64,000 bases of DNA from Streptomyces huiliensis (GTDB lineage Bacteria > Actinomycetota > Actinomycetes > Streptomycetales > Streptomycetaceae): contig NZ_JAIQLH010000026.1 in NCBI RefSeq assembly GCF_020037025.1, positions 24,039 to 88,038 on the forward strand, read 5' to 3'. The translations under genes were made by a program, and so were the position numbers. The notes beneath the pieces were generated by a model. The model did no database searches. It was not told the DNA's origin and worked only from the letters and a program-made list of their open reading frames with translations. Shown one piece after another: positions 24,204-32,704 of the stretch; the stretch's first letter is position 1, and each line of letters starts with the position of its first letter.

Positions 24204-24380
24204 ATGACCCGGGGAAACGGCGGAATGCTCGGCGTGGGCGGAACCCGCAGCAACCTCTCGCGCAAGGCGCTGCGCGGCGGCGGGTCCGGCGGGGCCGGCC
24301 GGGGCGCCGACCCCCTCGCGCAGAAGCGGGAGCTGCTGCGCGCGTTGCGGGAAGGACGGGGCGGTACCACGGGGGCGTGA
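24204..24380 (+). CDS. DUF6243-type small basic protein
   Basis: A 58-residue protein behind GAAGGAG. The pattern GGMLGVGGTRSNLSRKALRGGG followed by DPLAQKRELLRALRE fits the short DUF6243 proteins of Streptomyces as I recall them. Highly basic N-terminal half, helical C-terminal half. It is the likely sole regulated target of the divergent TetR. Function unknown. Confidence 0.7.
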   Translation: MTRGNGGMLGVGGTRSNLSRKALRGGGSGGAGRGADPLAQKRELLRALREGRGGTTGA

Positions 24381-24439
24381 CGCCCCGTGCGTAAACCACC
24401 CGTACGGTTCATGCGCGATCGCCGCCCAGCGTGGACGAT

Positions 24440-24472
24440 TTGGGCACGTACGCTCGTCGCGTACGTGCCCAA
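24440..24472. promoter_or_regulatory. Long perfect inverted repeat upstream of ddaH
   Basis: TTGGGCACGTACGC and its exact complement (14-bp arms) flank a TCGTC loop, 21 bp before the probable TTG start. It could be an operator (Lrp/AsnC-type regulators often sit near ddaH) or an RNA hairpin in the leader. Confidence 0.75.
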
Positions 24473-24493
24473 CACCACCGTGAGGAGCGCGAC

Positions 24494-25318
24494 TTGCGTA
24501 CCGCAGCACCACGGGCGGCGAGTCCCCGCCGTTATCTGATGTGCCCGCCCGCCCACTTCAAGGTCACCTACTCGATCAACCCGTGGATGGACCCGGCCAA
24601 GCCGGTCGATCTGCCGCTCGCCCTCACGCAGTGGGAAACCCTCCGCGACCGCTACCGCGCCCTCGGCCACACCGTGGAGGAGCTCGAACCCCGCCCGGAC
24701 CTCCCCGACATGGTGTACGCGGCGAACGGCGCCACCGTCGTCGAGGGCCGCGTCCTCGGCGCCCGCTTCGCCCACCCGCAGCGCGCCGCCGAGGCGGCGG
24801 TGCACGCGGAGTGGTTCCGCTCGCACGGCTACTCCGTCGTCCGCGAGCCCGAGCACATCAACGAGGGCGAGGGCGACTTCGCCGTCACCGACTCCTGGCT
24901 GCTCGCCGGCCGCGGCTTCCGCAGCAGTCCCCTCTCGCACCCCGAGGCACAGGAGTTCTTCGGCCGTCCCGTCATCGGCCTGGACCTGATCGACCCCCGC
25001 TACTACCACCTCGACACGGCCCTCTGCGTCCTCGACGCGGCCGCCGACGAGATCATGTACTACCCCGGCGCCTTCTCCCCCGGCAGCCGGGCCGTCCTGG
25101 AACGCCTCTTCCCCGACGCGCTCGTCGCCGACGCGGAGGACGCGGCGGCGCTCGGCCTCAACGCGGTCAGCGACGGCCGCCACGTCCTCCTCCCCCAGGC
25201 GGCCGTCGGCCTCTTCGGCCCGCTCCGGGAGCGCGGCTTCGAGCCGATCGGCATGGACCTGGGCGAGCTGCTGAAGGGTGGCGGCAGCGTGAAGTGCTGC
25301 ACGCAGGAGCTGCGTTGA
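24494..25318 (+). CDS. ddaH: Dimethylarginine dimethylaminohydrolase / amidinotransferase family
   Basis: A 274-residue enzyme. A TTG start at 24494 with GAGGAG 6 nt upstream is preferred; ATG 24431 would read through the inverted repeat. It has MVYAANGATV, HINEGEGDF (substrate carboxylate region), RYYHLDTAL with the catalytic His, and the C-terminal nucleophile Cys in SVKCCTQE (about 268). It hydrolyses N-methylated arginine to citrulline and methylamine, or is an arginine-modifying relative. The usual rocD/lrp neighbours are absent. Confidence 0.9.
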   Translation: MRTAAPRAASPRRYLMCPPAHFKVTYSINPWMDPAKPVDLPLALTQWETLRDRYRALGHTVEELEPRPDLPDMVYAANGATVVEGRVLGARFAHPQRAAEAAVHAEWFRSHGYSVVREPEHINEGEGDFAVTDSWLLAGRGFRSSPLSHPEAQEFFGRPVIGLDLIDPRYYHLDTALCVLDAAADEIMYYPGAFSPGSRAVLERLFPDALVADAEDAAALGLNAVSDGRHVLLPQAAVGLFGPLRERGFEPIGMDLGELLKGGGSVKCCTQELR

Positions 25319-25830
25319 CGCGCTGACCGGGGGCCTTCCGGGTGCTGCCGGTCGGGCCGGGGCGCGGCGGACGCGGCGGACGCGGCAGCGGAACCGGGCG
25401 CCGGTACCGGCCGGACCGGTTGGGGGTACGGGCATGGGGCCGCTCGGGCAGGTGGACCGCCCGGAGCGTCGGGCGGGCGCCGACGTCCGGGTGGCTCCGC
25501 CGGGTGACACGCCCGTGCGGGCGGCGGCAGGGTCCGGATCCCCGCCAGGGCGAACCGGAACGCGAACACGGCGAGGACGATCATCACGGCCGGCGCTCCC
25601 GGGCGGTGGCGGAACCGGGTCCCCTGGCCTGACCGGCGTTCCGGCGGGCCGCCTCCGGCCTTCGGCGGGCCGTCTCCGGCGCTCCGGCCCGAGCGTGGGC
25701 GTGGGCGTGGGGGACGCCCCGTCGGCCACCGCCCGGCGGCCGGTTTCCCCGCCGGCCCCCCGGCAACTCCGGGCCGCCGCGCGTCCACCCTGCACGCCGG
25801 CCGGTTCGTGCCGTCGCGGTACGCGCCCCC
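25319..25830. other. Intergenic region, 512 bp, no supported gene
   Basis: It contains overlapping ORFs in several frames, all Pro/Arg/Gly-rich. One minus-strand frame has a short hydrophobic stretch (MIVLAVFAFRFALAGIRTL) but no Shine-Dalgarno or coding continuity. It is probably a non-coding convergent space between ddaH and the TROVE gene. Confidence 0.4.
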
Positions 25831-27486
25831 CTACCCCGGAACGGCAGCCGGTTCACCGCCCGGTGGGGCCGGATCGACGGCAGCCCACGGCCAGGCCGTC
25901 TCTCTCCCGGCCTCGATGAGGCCGACCATGCGGAACGCGGCGTCCGTGAGGCCGCCGAAGGTGTGGCGGTGGGGGCCGGTGGGACCGTGGGCGGGCTGGT
26001 AGCCCGCCAGGTTCCAGGTGTAGACGGGGACGTCGGCGGGGATCGCCTCGGTCGGCCCGCCGGGGCCGTAGGGGGCGTAGGAGGGGGAGATCTGCTCGTC
26101 GGTGACGATCAGGACGCGGTCGTGGTGGCCGCGGAAGTGGGCCCGCACCGCCTTCGCGGTGTGGGTGCCGCCGAGGCGGTGGAACCGTTTCAGCACGTCG
26201 AGCACCGGCTCGCCCGGCGCGAACGGCACCTCTCCGCTCCCCCAGCCGAACTCCACCAGGTCCGCCCGCTCGGAGCGCAGGGCAAGGGCGGTGCCGAACA
26301 CGGCCGCCGCGTCCGCCCGGGTCAGCTTGGACCGCTCGGAGACCGTGTCCCAGAACATCGAGTCGGACCGGTCCACCAGGATCAGCGTCCGGCCGGGCAG
26401 CGACGGGACGTTGGCCAGGGAGTGGCCCAGCGCCCGTTCCAGCGCGTCCGCCCAGCGCGGCGACGGCGCGTGCCGGTGGGCGGCCAGGTAGCGGAAGGGG
26501 AACTGCCGGGACCGGGCGACCTCGGAGGCGTCCGAGAGCCGTTCCGCGACCCGGGCGGCGACGTCGTCCGGGACCCCCGCCTCGTCGAAGTTGCGCAGGT
26601 TCCGCAGCAGCGCCATCGGGCCCATCGAGGGGATCACGGCCTCCCAGACGGCGGCGTCCAGCGGGCCGCCGAGCCAGCCGGCCAGCGCCTCCCACGTCAT
26701 GCCCGCCGCGGCGAGCCGCTCGGCGCCGTCCGGCCCGGTCACCAGCGCCCGCCGCTCGTCCGCGGGCGTCTCAGCGAGCGCGCGGTGGGCGGTCAGCAGC
26801 CGGTCGGAGGCCGGCGGAACGGACTGTTCCGGGTGGTGGCGGCGGTCCAGGGCGTACCGGAAGAGGTCGCCCTGCCAGGGCTTGGCCGGGTCGGGCGCGG
26901 CGTGCACGAGGTTGAGGACGTCGCCGAAGCGGAACGCCTTGGACGCGGTGTCGTACTTGAGCACCGACCGGGACGTGTACAGCCGGCGGACGGCGTCGGC
27001 GACGCCCCGCTTCACGGGCTGCGGAACGTTCCGCCCGTACGCCGCGGTCCAGTAGGCGAGCAGCTCGCCGGGCTCGTCGGCGCGTTGCAGCACCGAGTCG
27101 ATCACGGACCGGTTGGACGGGCCGTCCTGCGCTCCGGCTTCGAGGCGGGCCCGTACGTACGCGGCGGCGCCGACCAGGGACGCCGTCCGCAGGTTGCCCT
27201 CGCCGCGCAGCCAGCGCAGCAGGCCGGCCGTCCACGCGGGGTCCCGGACGGCGAGTTCCCCGACGAGGCGGGTGTAGCGGCCGTCCCGCTCCTCGCCGCT
27301 CTCGTAAAAGGTGTTCTGGGAGACGAAGTTTGCGACCGCGAGGAGGAAGAGCTCCTCGCGCGGCTCCCGGACGAAGGCCGGGCCGCCCTCGTACGTACGG
27401 AGACCCGGGACGGCGGGACCGTGGTGTGTCCGTGGTGGGGGCTGGGAGCGGGCGGCCGCCGCCGCGATGTGCGGGGCCACGAGCAT
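25831..27486 (-). CDS. Ro60-type TROVE-domain protein with vWA domain
   Basis: A 551-residue protein. The TROVE HEAT-ring domain occupies about 30-350 (LRTYEGGPAF, ELFLLAVANFVSQNTFYESGEERDGR, GNLRTASLVGAAAYV) and a von Willebrand A domain about 365-540 with the MIDAS motif DRSDS and later GGTHTAKAVRAHF and VTDEQ. Bacterial Ro proteins bind Y RNAs and act in stress RNA handling with 3' exonucleases. The start at 27486 is uncertain; family members usually begin close to the TxEGGP motif. No RtcB or obvious Y RNA gene is adjacent. Confidence 0.92.
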   Translation of the reverse strand: MLVAPHIAAAAARSQPPPRTHHGPAVPGLRTYEGGPAFVREPREELFLLAVANFVSQNTFYESGEERDGRYTRLVGELAVRDPAWTAGLLRWLRGEGNLRTASLVGAAAYVRARLEAGAQDGPSNRSVIDSVLQRADEPGELLAYWTAAYGRNVPQPVKRGVADAVRRLYTSRSVLKYDTASKAFRFGDVLNLVHAAPDPAKPWQGDLFRYALDRRHHPEQSVPPASDRLLTAHRALAETPADERRALVTGPDGAERLAAAGMTWEALAGWLGGPLDAAVWEAVIPSMGPMALLRNLRNFDEAGVPDDVAARVAERLSDASEVARSRQFPFRYLAAHRHAPSPRWADALERALGHSLANVPSLPGRTLILVDRSDSMFWDTVSERSKLTRADAAAVFGTALALRSERADLVEFGWGSGEVPFAPGEPVLDVLKRFHRLGGTHTAKAVRAHFRGHHDRVLIVTDEQISPSYAPYGPGGPTEAIPADVPVYTWNLAGYQPAHGPTGPHRHTFGGLTDAAFRMVGLIEAGRETAWPWAAVDPAPPGGEPAAVPG

Positions 27487-27798
27487 CTCGGGCCAGTGCT
27501 TGGAGACGCGCGGGGTGTGACGAGGCAGTGAATCCCCCCGGATTCAAAGGGTGGAGCGCAGGAATACGGAGGCGCCCGCGCCTGCCGAGATCAGAGAGGG
27601 CCGCGGCGTCACTTGGTTTCGGAAGGAAGTAGCCGCGGCCGAGCGCATCGGAGGCGCGGTCGCGTGGCCACCGTACAAGGGCGGCCGGGCTGCGGACCAG
27701 CGAATATCCCGGGCCCGGCTCCGCCCGGCCAGCCCCGGCTCCCGCCCCTCCCGGTCCCGGCCCTCGCCCTTCCCGGGTCGGCCGCCGCCCCTCCCGGG
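27487..27798. other. Intergenic region upstream of TROVE gene, 312 bp
   Basis: It contains a 7-bp perfect hairpin (TGAATCC-CCCC-GGATTCA, 27529-27546) 43 bp upstream of the TROVE start. The stem words resemble a tRNA T-arm, which bacterial Y RNAs can mimic, but no full Y RNA fold could be drawn by eye. The right end has degenerate CCCGG repeats running into the Rsm22-like stop codon. Confidence 0.4.
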
Positions 27799-28836
27799 TC
27801 AGCCCTCGCCGTCCTCCGGCGGCCACGCGTCGCCCCAGTCCGCGTCGCGCGCGGCGCGGTAGAGGTCGCCGTGGCGCTTGGTGACCGTCTCGCGGCGCAG
27901 CCCCTCGTCGCGGGTGCACAGCTCCAGGAGGACCTGCCCCTTGCGGATCTGCGGGCGGCGGACGACGCGGGCGCGGGCGCCGGAGAGGCCGCTCGGGCCG
28001 TCCGTGCCGTCGCCGGTCCGCACGGCGGCGACGTACGAGAACTTCTCGTCCTCGTACGCCAGCGAACCGCCCTTGACCTGCCGGTGCAGGGAGGAGCGGC
28101 TGACGCGGGCGGAGAAGTGGCACCAGTCCGCGCCCGGCACTATCGGGCAGGCGGCGCTGTGCGGGCAGGGGGCGACGACCTCGAAGCCCGCCGCGATCAG
28201 CCGGTCGCGGGCCTCGATCACCCGGCGGTAACCCTCCGGGGTGCCCGGTTCGACGATCAGCGCGGCGCGGGCGCGGGCGGCCTGGTCGACGACGGACCGC
28301 CGGGCGTCGTCGGTGAGTTCGCCGAGGACGTAGGAGACGGTGACGAGGTCGGTGCCGTCGGGGACGGCCGGGCCGCCGCCGATGACCTGCCGCTGCCAGC
28401 GCGCGGCGCGCAGCGCGGGCGAGGCGGCGGTGCCGGCGAGCTCGGCGCCGAGGGCGAGGGCGGGTTCCGCCCAGTCCAGGACGGTGGTCCGGTGCTCCCC
28501 CGCCGGCCACGCCGCCGCGACGGCCCAGGTCGCCGCCCCCGTACCGCCGCCGAGGTCCACGTGCGAGGCGGGCGCCCAGTCCGGCACCCGGTCCCGGAAC
28601 GCCTCCAGCGCGTGCCGGACGGCCTCGAACGTCGCGGGCATGCGGTAGGCCGCGTAGGCGGCGACGTCCGAACGGTCGCGCAGGACCGGCGCGTCGGTCG
28701 GGGTCCGCCCCCGGTAGTTGGCGATCAGCCGCTCGACGGCCCGGGCGGCCTGCCGCGGCGGCAGACCGTCGAGCAGTCCGGCGAGCGCGGCGCGGAGGTT
28801 CTCGCCGGTCGGCGGCGTGTTCTCGGGGGCGTGCAT
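27799..28836 (-). CDS. Rsm22-like ribosomal small-subunit methyltransferase
   Basis: A 345-residue protein. ATG 28836 starts the conserved text; the ORF to 29127 is shadow. A Rossmann SAM site (HVDLGGGTGAATWAVAAAW, about 90-108) is followed by VSYVLGELTDDARR and the cysteine pattern CPHSAACP...DWCHFSARV near 215-240, typical of Rsm22. Mitochondrial Rsm22 aids small-subunit assembly; the bacterial role is inferred. It lies upstream of the TROVE gene on the same strand with a 312-bp gap, a possible RNA-metabolism pair. Confidence 0.85.
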   Translation of the reverse strand: MHAPENTPPTGENLRAALAGLLDGLPPRQAARAVERLIANYRGRTPTDAPVLRDRSDVAAYAAYRMPATFEAVRHALEAFRDRVPDWAPASHVDLGGGTGAATWAVAAAWPAGEHRTTVLDWAEPALALGAELAGTAASPALRAARWQRQVIGGGPAVPDGTDLVTVSYVLGELTDDARRSVVDQAARARAALIVEPGTPEGYRRVIEARDRLIAAGFEVVAPCPHSAACPIVPGADWCHFSARVSRSSLHRQVKGGSLAYEDEKFSYVAAVRTGDGTDGPSGLSGARARVVRRPQIRKGQVLLELCTRDEGLRRETVTKRHGDLYRAARDADWGDAWPPEDGEG

Positions 28837-29656
28837 TGGGTGGATTTTACGGGGTGGGGGGCGGGGCCCCGGTCCGTTCCTTCCCGAGCGGCGCGACTGC
28901 CGGGGCGGCGGGGCTGCCGGGTGGCGGGGCAGCCGGAATGGCAGGGCGGCCGGTGGTGCGGCGCGGCAGCCGGGGCTGCGCAGCAGCCGGGATGGCGGGG
29001 ACGCGGGTCGCCCAGCGGACCTCGGGTCGCCGGGCGGCGTGACTGTGTAGGACTCGGCCGACAGCGCGGCCCGCCGGAGGCACGGGCTGTCAGAGGGCGC
29101 GCTGCGATCCGACGGCGGACGCCACACTCACCACCGGGGCCGGCTGCCGAACGGCGCGGCTGCGCGGTCTGGGCCGCAGCCCGCCGGAGGCACCGGCCGT
29201 CAGGCGGCGCGCCGCGGACGGACCGGCGCCGCGCCCGTCACCGGGGACGCCAGCGCGCGCGGCGGGCGGTGCCCGGGGCGGCTTATGGTGCGCCGGCGGC
29301 GGGGTCTGGCGCACGTGCCGGCTGTCCGCGTCGGCCACAGCCGGGCCCGGCTCCGGTCTTCGTCCCGGGGAGCGGGGCGGCACGTCCCGTCCCGCCGGTT
29401 CCCCGTCGGCTCGGCTTCGACCGCTTCGCGCATGGCGCGGACGGGCGCGCTCGGCCGCCCGGCCCGGCGGAACGCGGCTGCTCGGCCGCCAGGCCGACGC
29501 CTTCCCGCCGGCACCGGTCTCGTAGGAGGCACAGCACGCGCGTCGGCCGTTCCCGGGATGCCGGGGTGCGCTGCCCGAGGGCCCCGAGCGCCGCGGGCCC
29601 CGGGCCCTCGCCAAGACACACGGCGCGCAGGCGTGCGGCGCGGCGCGCGGGCCGGG
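28837..29656. other. Long intergenic region, 820 bp, no supported gene
   Basis: It is low-complexity, made of degenerate GCCGG/GGCGG words. One roughly 30-bp segment (CCGCCGGAGGCACGGGC...) occurs twice, near 29070 and 29180, with substitutions. All ORFs here are Arg/Ala/Pro-rich in every frame. It may be a decayed gene or simple recombination-rich spacer. Confidence 0.4.
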
Positions 29657-30997
29657 CTACTCGGTGGCTCGGGCGCCGGCCGCGCCCGTCGTCTCCGCCG
29701 CGCCCCCGCGCGAGCCGCGCGAGCCCCGCGAGCCGCACAGCAGCGCGAAGCTGAGTACCGCCGCCACCGCGCAGGCGAGCTGGACGGCGGCCATCGGGAC
29801 GGCCGTGTGTTCGCCGGCGATGCCGACGAGGGGGGAGGCGATGGCGCCGAGGAGGTAGGTGGAGGTGCCCAACAGGGCGGAGGCGGAGCCCGCCGCGTTG
29901 CCGGAGCGCATCAGCGCCTGGGCGTTGGTGTTGGGCATGGCCAGGCCCATGGCGGCCATCAGGACGAACAGGCCGGCGGCGACCGGGGCCAGGCCCGGCT
30001 CGCCGAGCACGCCCGAGGTCATGACCAGGAGCGCCGCCGCGGCCAGGGTGATCACGGCGAGGCCCCAGCCGAGGGTCTTGTCCAGGCTGACGCGGCCGAC
30101 CAGCAGCTTGCCGTTGATCTGGCCGACGAGGACCAAGCCGATGGAGTTGAGGCCGAACAGCAGGCTGAACGTCTGCGGCGAGGCGCCGTAGATGTCCTGG
30201 ATGACGAACGGCGACGCCGAGATGTAGGAGAAGAGGGCGGCGAAGGCGAAGCCGCCGGAGAGCATGTAGCCGGTGAAGGCACGGTCCGCGAGCAGGCCGC
30301 GCATCGCGCGCAGCGTCTCGCCGAGGCCACCGGACTGCCGGCGGCCGGGCGGCAGGGTCTCGTCGAGGGAGCGGTACACGAGGAACGTGAGGACGAGCCC
30401 GATGCCGGTGAGCACGACGAAGACGCCGCGCCAGTCCGTGAACCGCAGCAGCTGTCCGCCGATGAGCGGCGCGACGACCGGGGCCACGCCCGAGATCAGC
30501 ATCAGGGTGGAGAAGAAGCGGGCCATGGCCACGCCGTCGTACAGGTCGCGCACCACGGCGCGCGCGATCACGATGCCGGCCGCCCCGGCCAGGCCCTGGA
30601 CCAGGCGGAACGCGATGAGCAGGGGCGCGTTGGGAGCGAAGGCGCAGAGCACGGTGGCGACGACGTAGAGCGCCATGCCCGCGAGCAACGGCCGGCGGCG
30701 GCCCCACTTGTCGCTCATCGGGCCGACGACGAGCTGGCCCACCGCCATGCCCATGAGGCAGGCGGTGAGGGTGAGCTGCACGGTGGCCGCGGGACTCCCC
30801 AGCGATTCCGTCACCTCGGGGAGCGCCGGCAGGTACATGTCCATGGACAGCGGGGCCACGGCCGTGAGCCCGCCCAGGGCGAGGGTGACGAGCAGCCGGT
30901 TCCGGCGGCCGGGCGACGTCCCGGCCGAGGAGGATATGGGCTGGTCGGACGTGGTGTCCCCGGGCGCTTCCAGCGCAGCGGTGGCGGGCTCCTTCAT
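29657..30997 (-). CDS. Bcr/CflA-type multidrug efflux MFS transporter
   Basis: A 446-residue, about 12-helix protein with GGAG 6 nt before ATG 30997. It has the Bcr/CflA signature MDMYLPALPEVTESLG, the MFS motif A GPMSDKWGRRRPLL and GNAAGSASALLGTSTYLLGAIASPLVG near the C-terminus. It exports small hydrophilic or amphiphilic drugs (bicyclomycin-type) by proton antiport. The C-terminal tail has a GSRGSRGSRG repeat. Short inverted CCATGG/TACT words in the 30 bp upstream could be an operator. Confidence 0.92.
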   Translation of the reverse strand: MKEPATAALEAPGDTTSDQPISSSAGTSPGRRNRLLVTLALGGLTAVAPLSMDMYLPALPEVTESLGSPAATVQLTLTACLMGMAVGQLVVGPMSDKWGRRRPLLAGMALYVVATVLCAFAPNAPLLIAFRLVQGLAGAAGIVIARAVVRDLYDGVAMARFFSTLMLISGVAPVVAPLIGGQLLRFTDWRGVFVVLTGIGLVLTFLVYRSLDETLPPGRRQSGGLGETLRAMRGLLADRAFTGYMLSGGFAFAALFSYISASPFVIQDIYGASPQTFSLLFGLNSIGLVLVGQINGKLLVGRVSLDKTLGWGLAVITLAAAALLVMTSGVLGEPGLAPVAAGLFVLMAAMGLAMPNTNAQALMRSGNAAGSASALLGTSTYLLGAIASPLVGIAGEHTAVPMAAVQLACAVAAVLSFALLCGSRGSRGSRGGAAETTGAAGARATE

Positions 30998-31199
30998 GCG
31001 TTACTCCATGGCTAGTACAAGTATTTCTCCATGGTGTCATGGACGTAACCGGAACCGGTCCCTTACAGGGGCGTGCGGCATCCGGAAGGGCGCTCGCCCG
31101 TGCGCCTCATACGCCTCCCTGAATGGCTGATTCCGGGAGTAGCGTCCCGTCACGCTCGGCCCAAAGGCACATGCCGGGGCCATACCGAGGGGGACGGAT

Positions 31200-31841
31200 A
31201 TGAGCGCCGGAGACCCACCGCACGTACCCGATCCACCGGGGAACCCGTTCTGGCACCGCGTCTGGGCCTACTGGGTCACCGGTGGGCTGGCCGTGGTGCT
31301 CGGCGCGCTGCTGCCGGTACTGCTGCAGAGCCATTCCGACGACGGCAAGGCGCAGCCTCCGACGCCCCCGCCGCCGACCGGCCCGGCGGTCGGCCCCTCG
31401 ACGTCGGCCTCCTCCGGCCCGTCGGCGTCCCCCTCGTCCTCGCCGCCCTGGACGCCCCCGTCGACCACCCCGCCCCCGTCGACCCCGCCGCCGTACACGA
31501 CCGCGCCGGCGCCCCTGCGCGTCTCGGCCAGTGTCACCAGCGTCCTCTCCCTGGGATCGGCCGGCACCGGCCTCACCAAGGTGCAGGTGAACGTCACGTT
31601 CAACGGCCTGAAGGGCAGGACCGCCTACATCAGGTGGCACACGTACAGCGACCTCACCAAGCAGACCCTGAGCATCGACAGCATCGTCCGTTCGCCGGTC
31701 CTCAACTGGGACGTGACCAACTGGCATCCGACCTTCGTCGTGGTCAACCCCGCCGTGCACTGGCAGCTCCAGGTGACGGCCTACGGGCCGGACGACCGCC
31801 AGCTCGCGACGAACCACTCGAACTTCTCGTTCTCGTCGTGA
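31200..31841 (+). CDS. Single-pass membrane protein with Pro/Ser linker, unknown
   Basis: A 213-residue protein behind GAGGGGGACG. A cytosolic N-terminus is followed by one membrane helix (about 20-43, TGGLAVVLGALLPVLLQ), a Pro/Ser/Thr-rich extracellular spacer (50-105) and a 105-residue beta-rich C-terminal domain (VQVNVTFNGLKG, YIRWHTYSD, WQLQVTAYGPDDRQ). No named family is recognised. It stands alone between divergent and unrelated genes. Confidence 0.75.
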   Translation: MSAGDPPHVPDPPGNPFWHRVWAYWVTGGLAVVLGALLPVLLQSHSDDGKAQPPTPPPPTGPAVGPSTSASSGPSASPSSSPPWTPPSTTPPPSTPPPYTTAPAPLRVSASVTSVLSLGSAGTGLTKVQVNVTFNGLKGRTAYIRWHTYSDLTKQTLSIDSIVRSPVLNWDVTNWHPTFVVVNPAVHWQLQVTAYGPDDRQLATNHSNFSFSS

Positions 31842-32018
31842 GGCGGCGGGAACTGGCGGGAGTTGGCCGGATGTGACCCCTGCGGGCGCCTCCGACGCGT
31901 TCCTCGGAAAAGAGTTCGATGCACGGTGCAACCGACATCGCTCTTTTCCCGTATTCCCCAGTGAAGCCCCGCCATCGGGTCATCGAGACCCATCGGGTCC
32001 ATCAGGGAGGAATACGTC

Positions 32019-32423
32019 ATGAACCGTGCCTACTGCTTCGCCATAGCCGGCGCCCTGACCGCCGGTCTCGTCGCCGGGGGTGCCGCCGCCGCCTTCGCGT
32101 CCCCCAGCCCCATCCCCGCCGCCTCGGCGGCCGCTTCCGCCCCGGCGGCCAAGCCCGAGCTCACCGCCCAGGCGAGTGTCGCCTCCGTCGCGGCGTGGCA
32201 GGAGTTCCGCGTCAGCGGCAAGGCCACCGGCATCAAGGCGGGAACGACGGTCGTCCTGCAGCAGAAGCAGGGGGCCAAGTGGGTCTCCCTCCCCGCGAAG
32301 GTCGCCGTCAACAAGAACGCCGCCTACTCGATGCGCGTCAAGCTCGGCATCAAGGGCAAGAACGCCCTCCGCGTGACGGGCGGCGGCGCGGTCTCGGCGC
32401 CGGTCTTCGTGACCGTGCGCTGA
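32019..32423 (+). CDS. Small secreted immunoglobulin-like protein
   Basis: A 134-residue precursor with AGGGAGGAATACGTC before ATG 32019. The signal peptide runs to about residue 28 (AGGAAAAFA), followed by an Ala/Pro spacer and one beta-sandwich-like domain (ELTAQASVASVAAWQEFRV, TVVLQQKQGAKWVSLP, VFVTVR) of the kind found in secreted Streptomyces proteins. Role unknown. A 16-bp repeat array begins exactly at its stop codon. Confidence 0.75.
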   Translation: MNRAYCFAIAGALTAGLVAGGAAAAFASPSPIPAASAAASAPAAKPELTAQASVASVAAWQEFRVSGKATGIKAGTTVVLQQKQGAKWVSLPAKVAVNKNAAYSMRVKLGIKGKNALRVTGGGAVSAPVFVTVR

Positions 32424-32608
32424 GGCGTGCGTGTGCTGGGGCGGGCGTGCGCTGAGGCGGCCGTGCGTTGAGGCGTGCGTGTGCTGAGGCGTGCGTGTGC
32501 TGAGGCGGCCGTGCGCTGAGGCGTGCGTGTGCTGAGGCAGGCGTGTGCTGAGGCGGCGTGCGCTGGTGCGGGCCGTGCGCTCGTGCGCTGAGATGACCGT
32601 GCACTGAA
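32421..32608. repeat. 16-bp tandem array beginning at a stop codon
   Basis: The unit TGAGGCGTGCGTGTGC begins with the TGA stop of the preceding gene and is repeated about nine times regularly, then degenerates. Because 16 is not a multiple of three, the TGA of successive units falls in successive frames. Confidence 0.92.
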
Positions 32609-32704
32609 GCGGCGGACGACGCCGTTCACCCGGGCCCCGCACCGGCACGGAAAGCCGGGCGGGGCTCCGGAATACCCGGTACCCACGCCCGGTTGGTGGT
32701 GTCC

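Noticed and set aside
25319..25830. Short membrane-protein gene (hydrophobic stretch on the minus strand)
   Set aside because: No Shine-Dalgarno, and flanking translation is Pro/Arg/Ala low complexity in all frames.
27487..27798. A full Y RNA gene upstream of the TROVE gene
   Set aside because: Only one short T-arm-like hairpin could be found; no paired ends or second tRNA-like arm.
28837..29656. ORFs of 139-174 codons on the minus strand and the long plus-strand frame
   Set aside because: All are Arg/Pro/Ala-rich with no start signal or domain.
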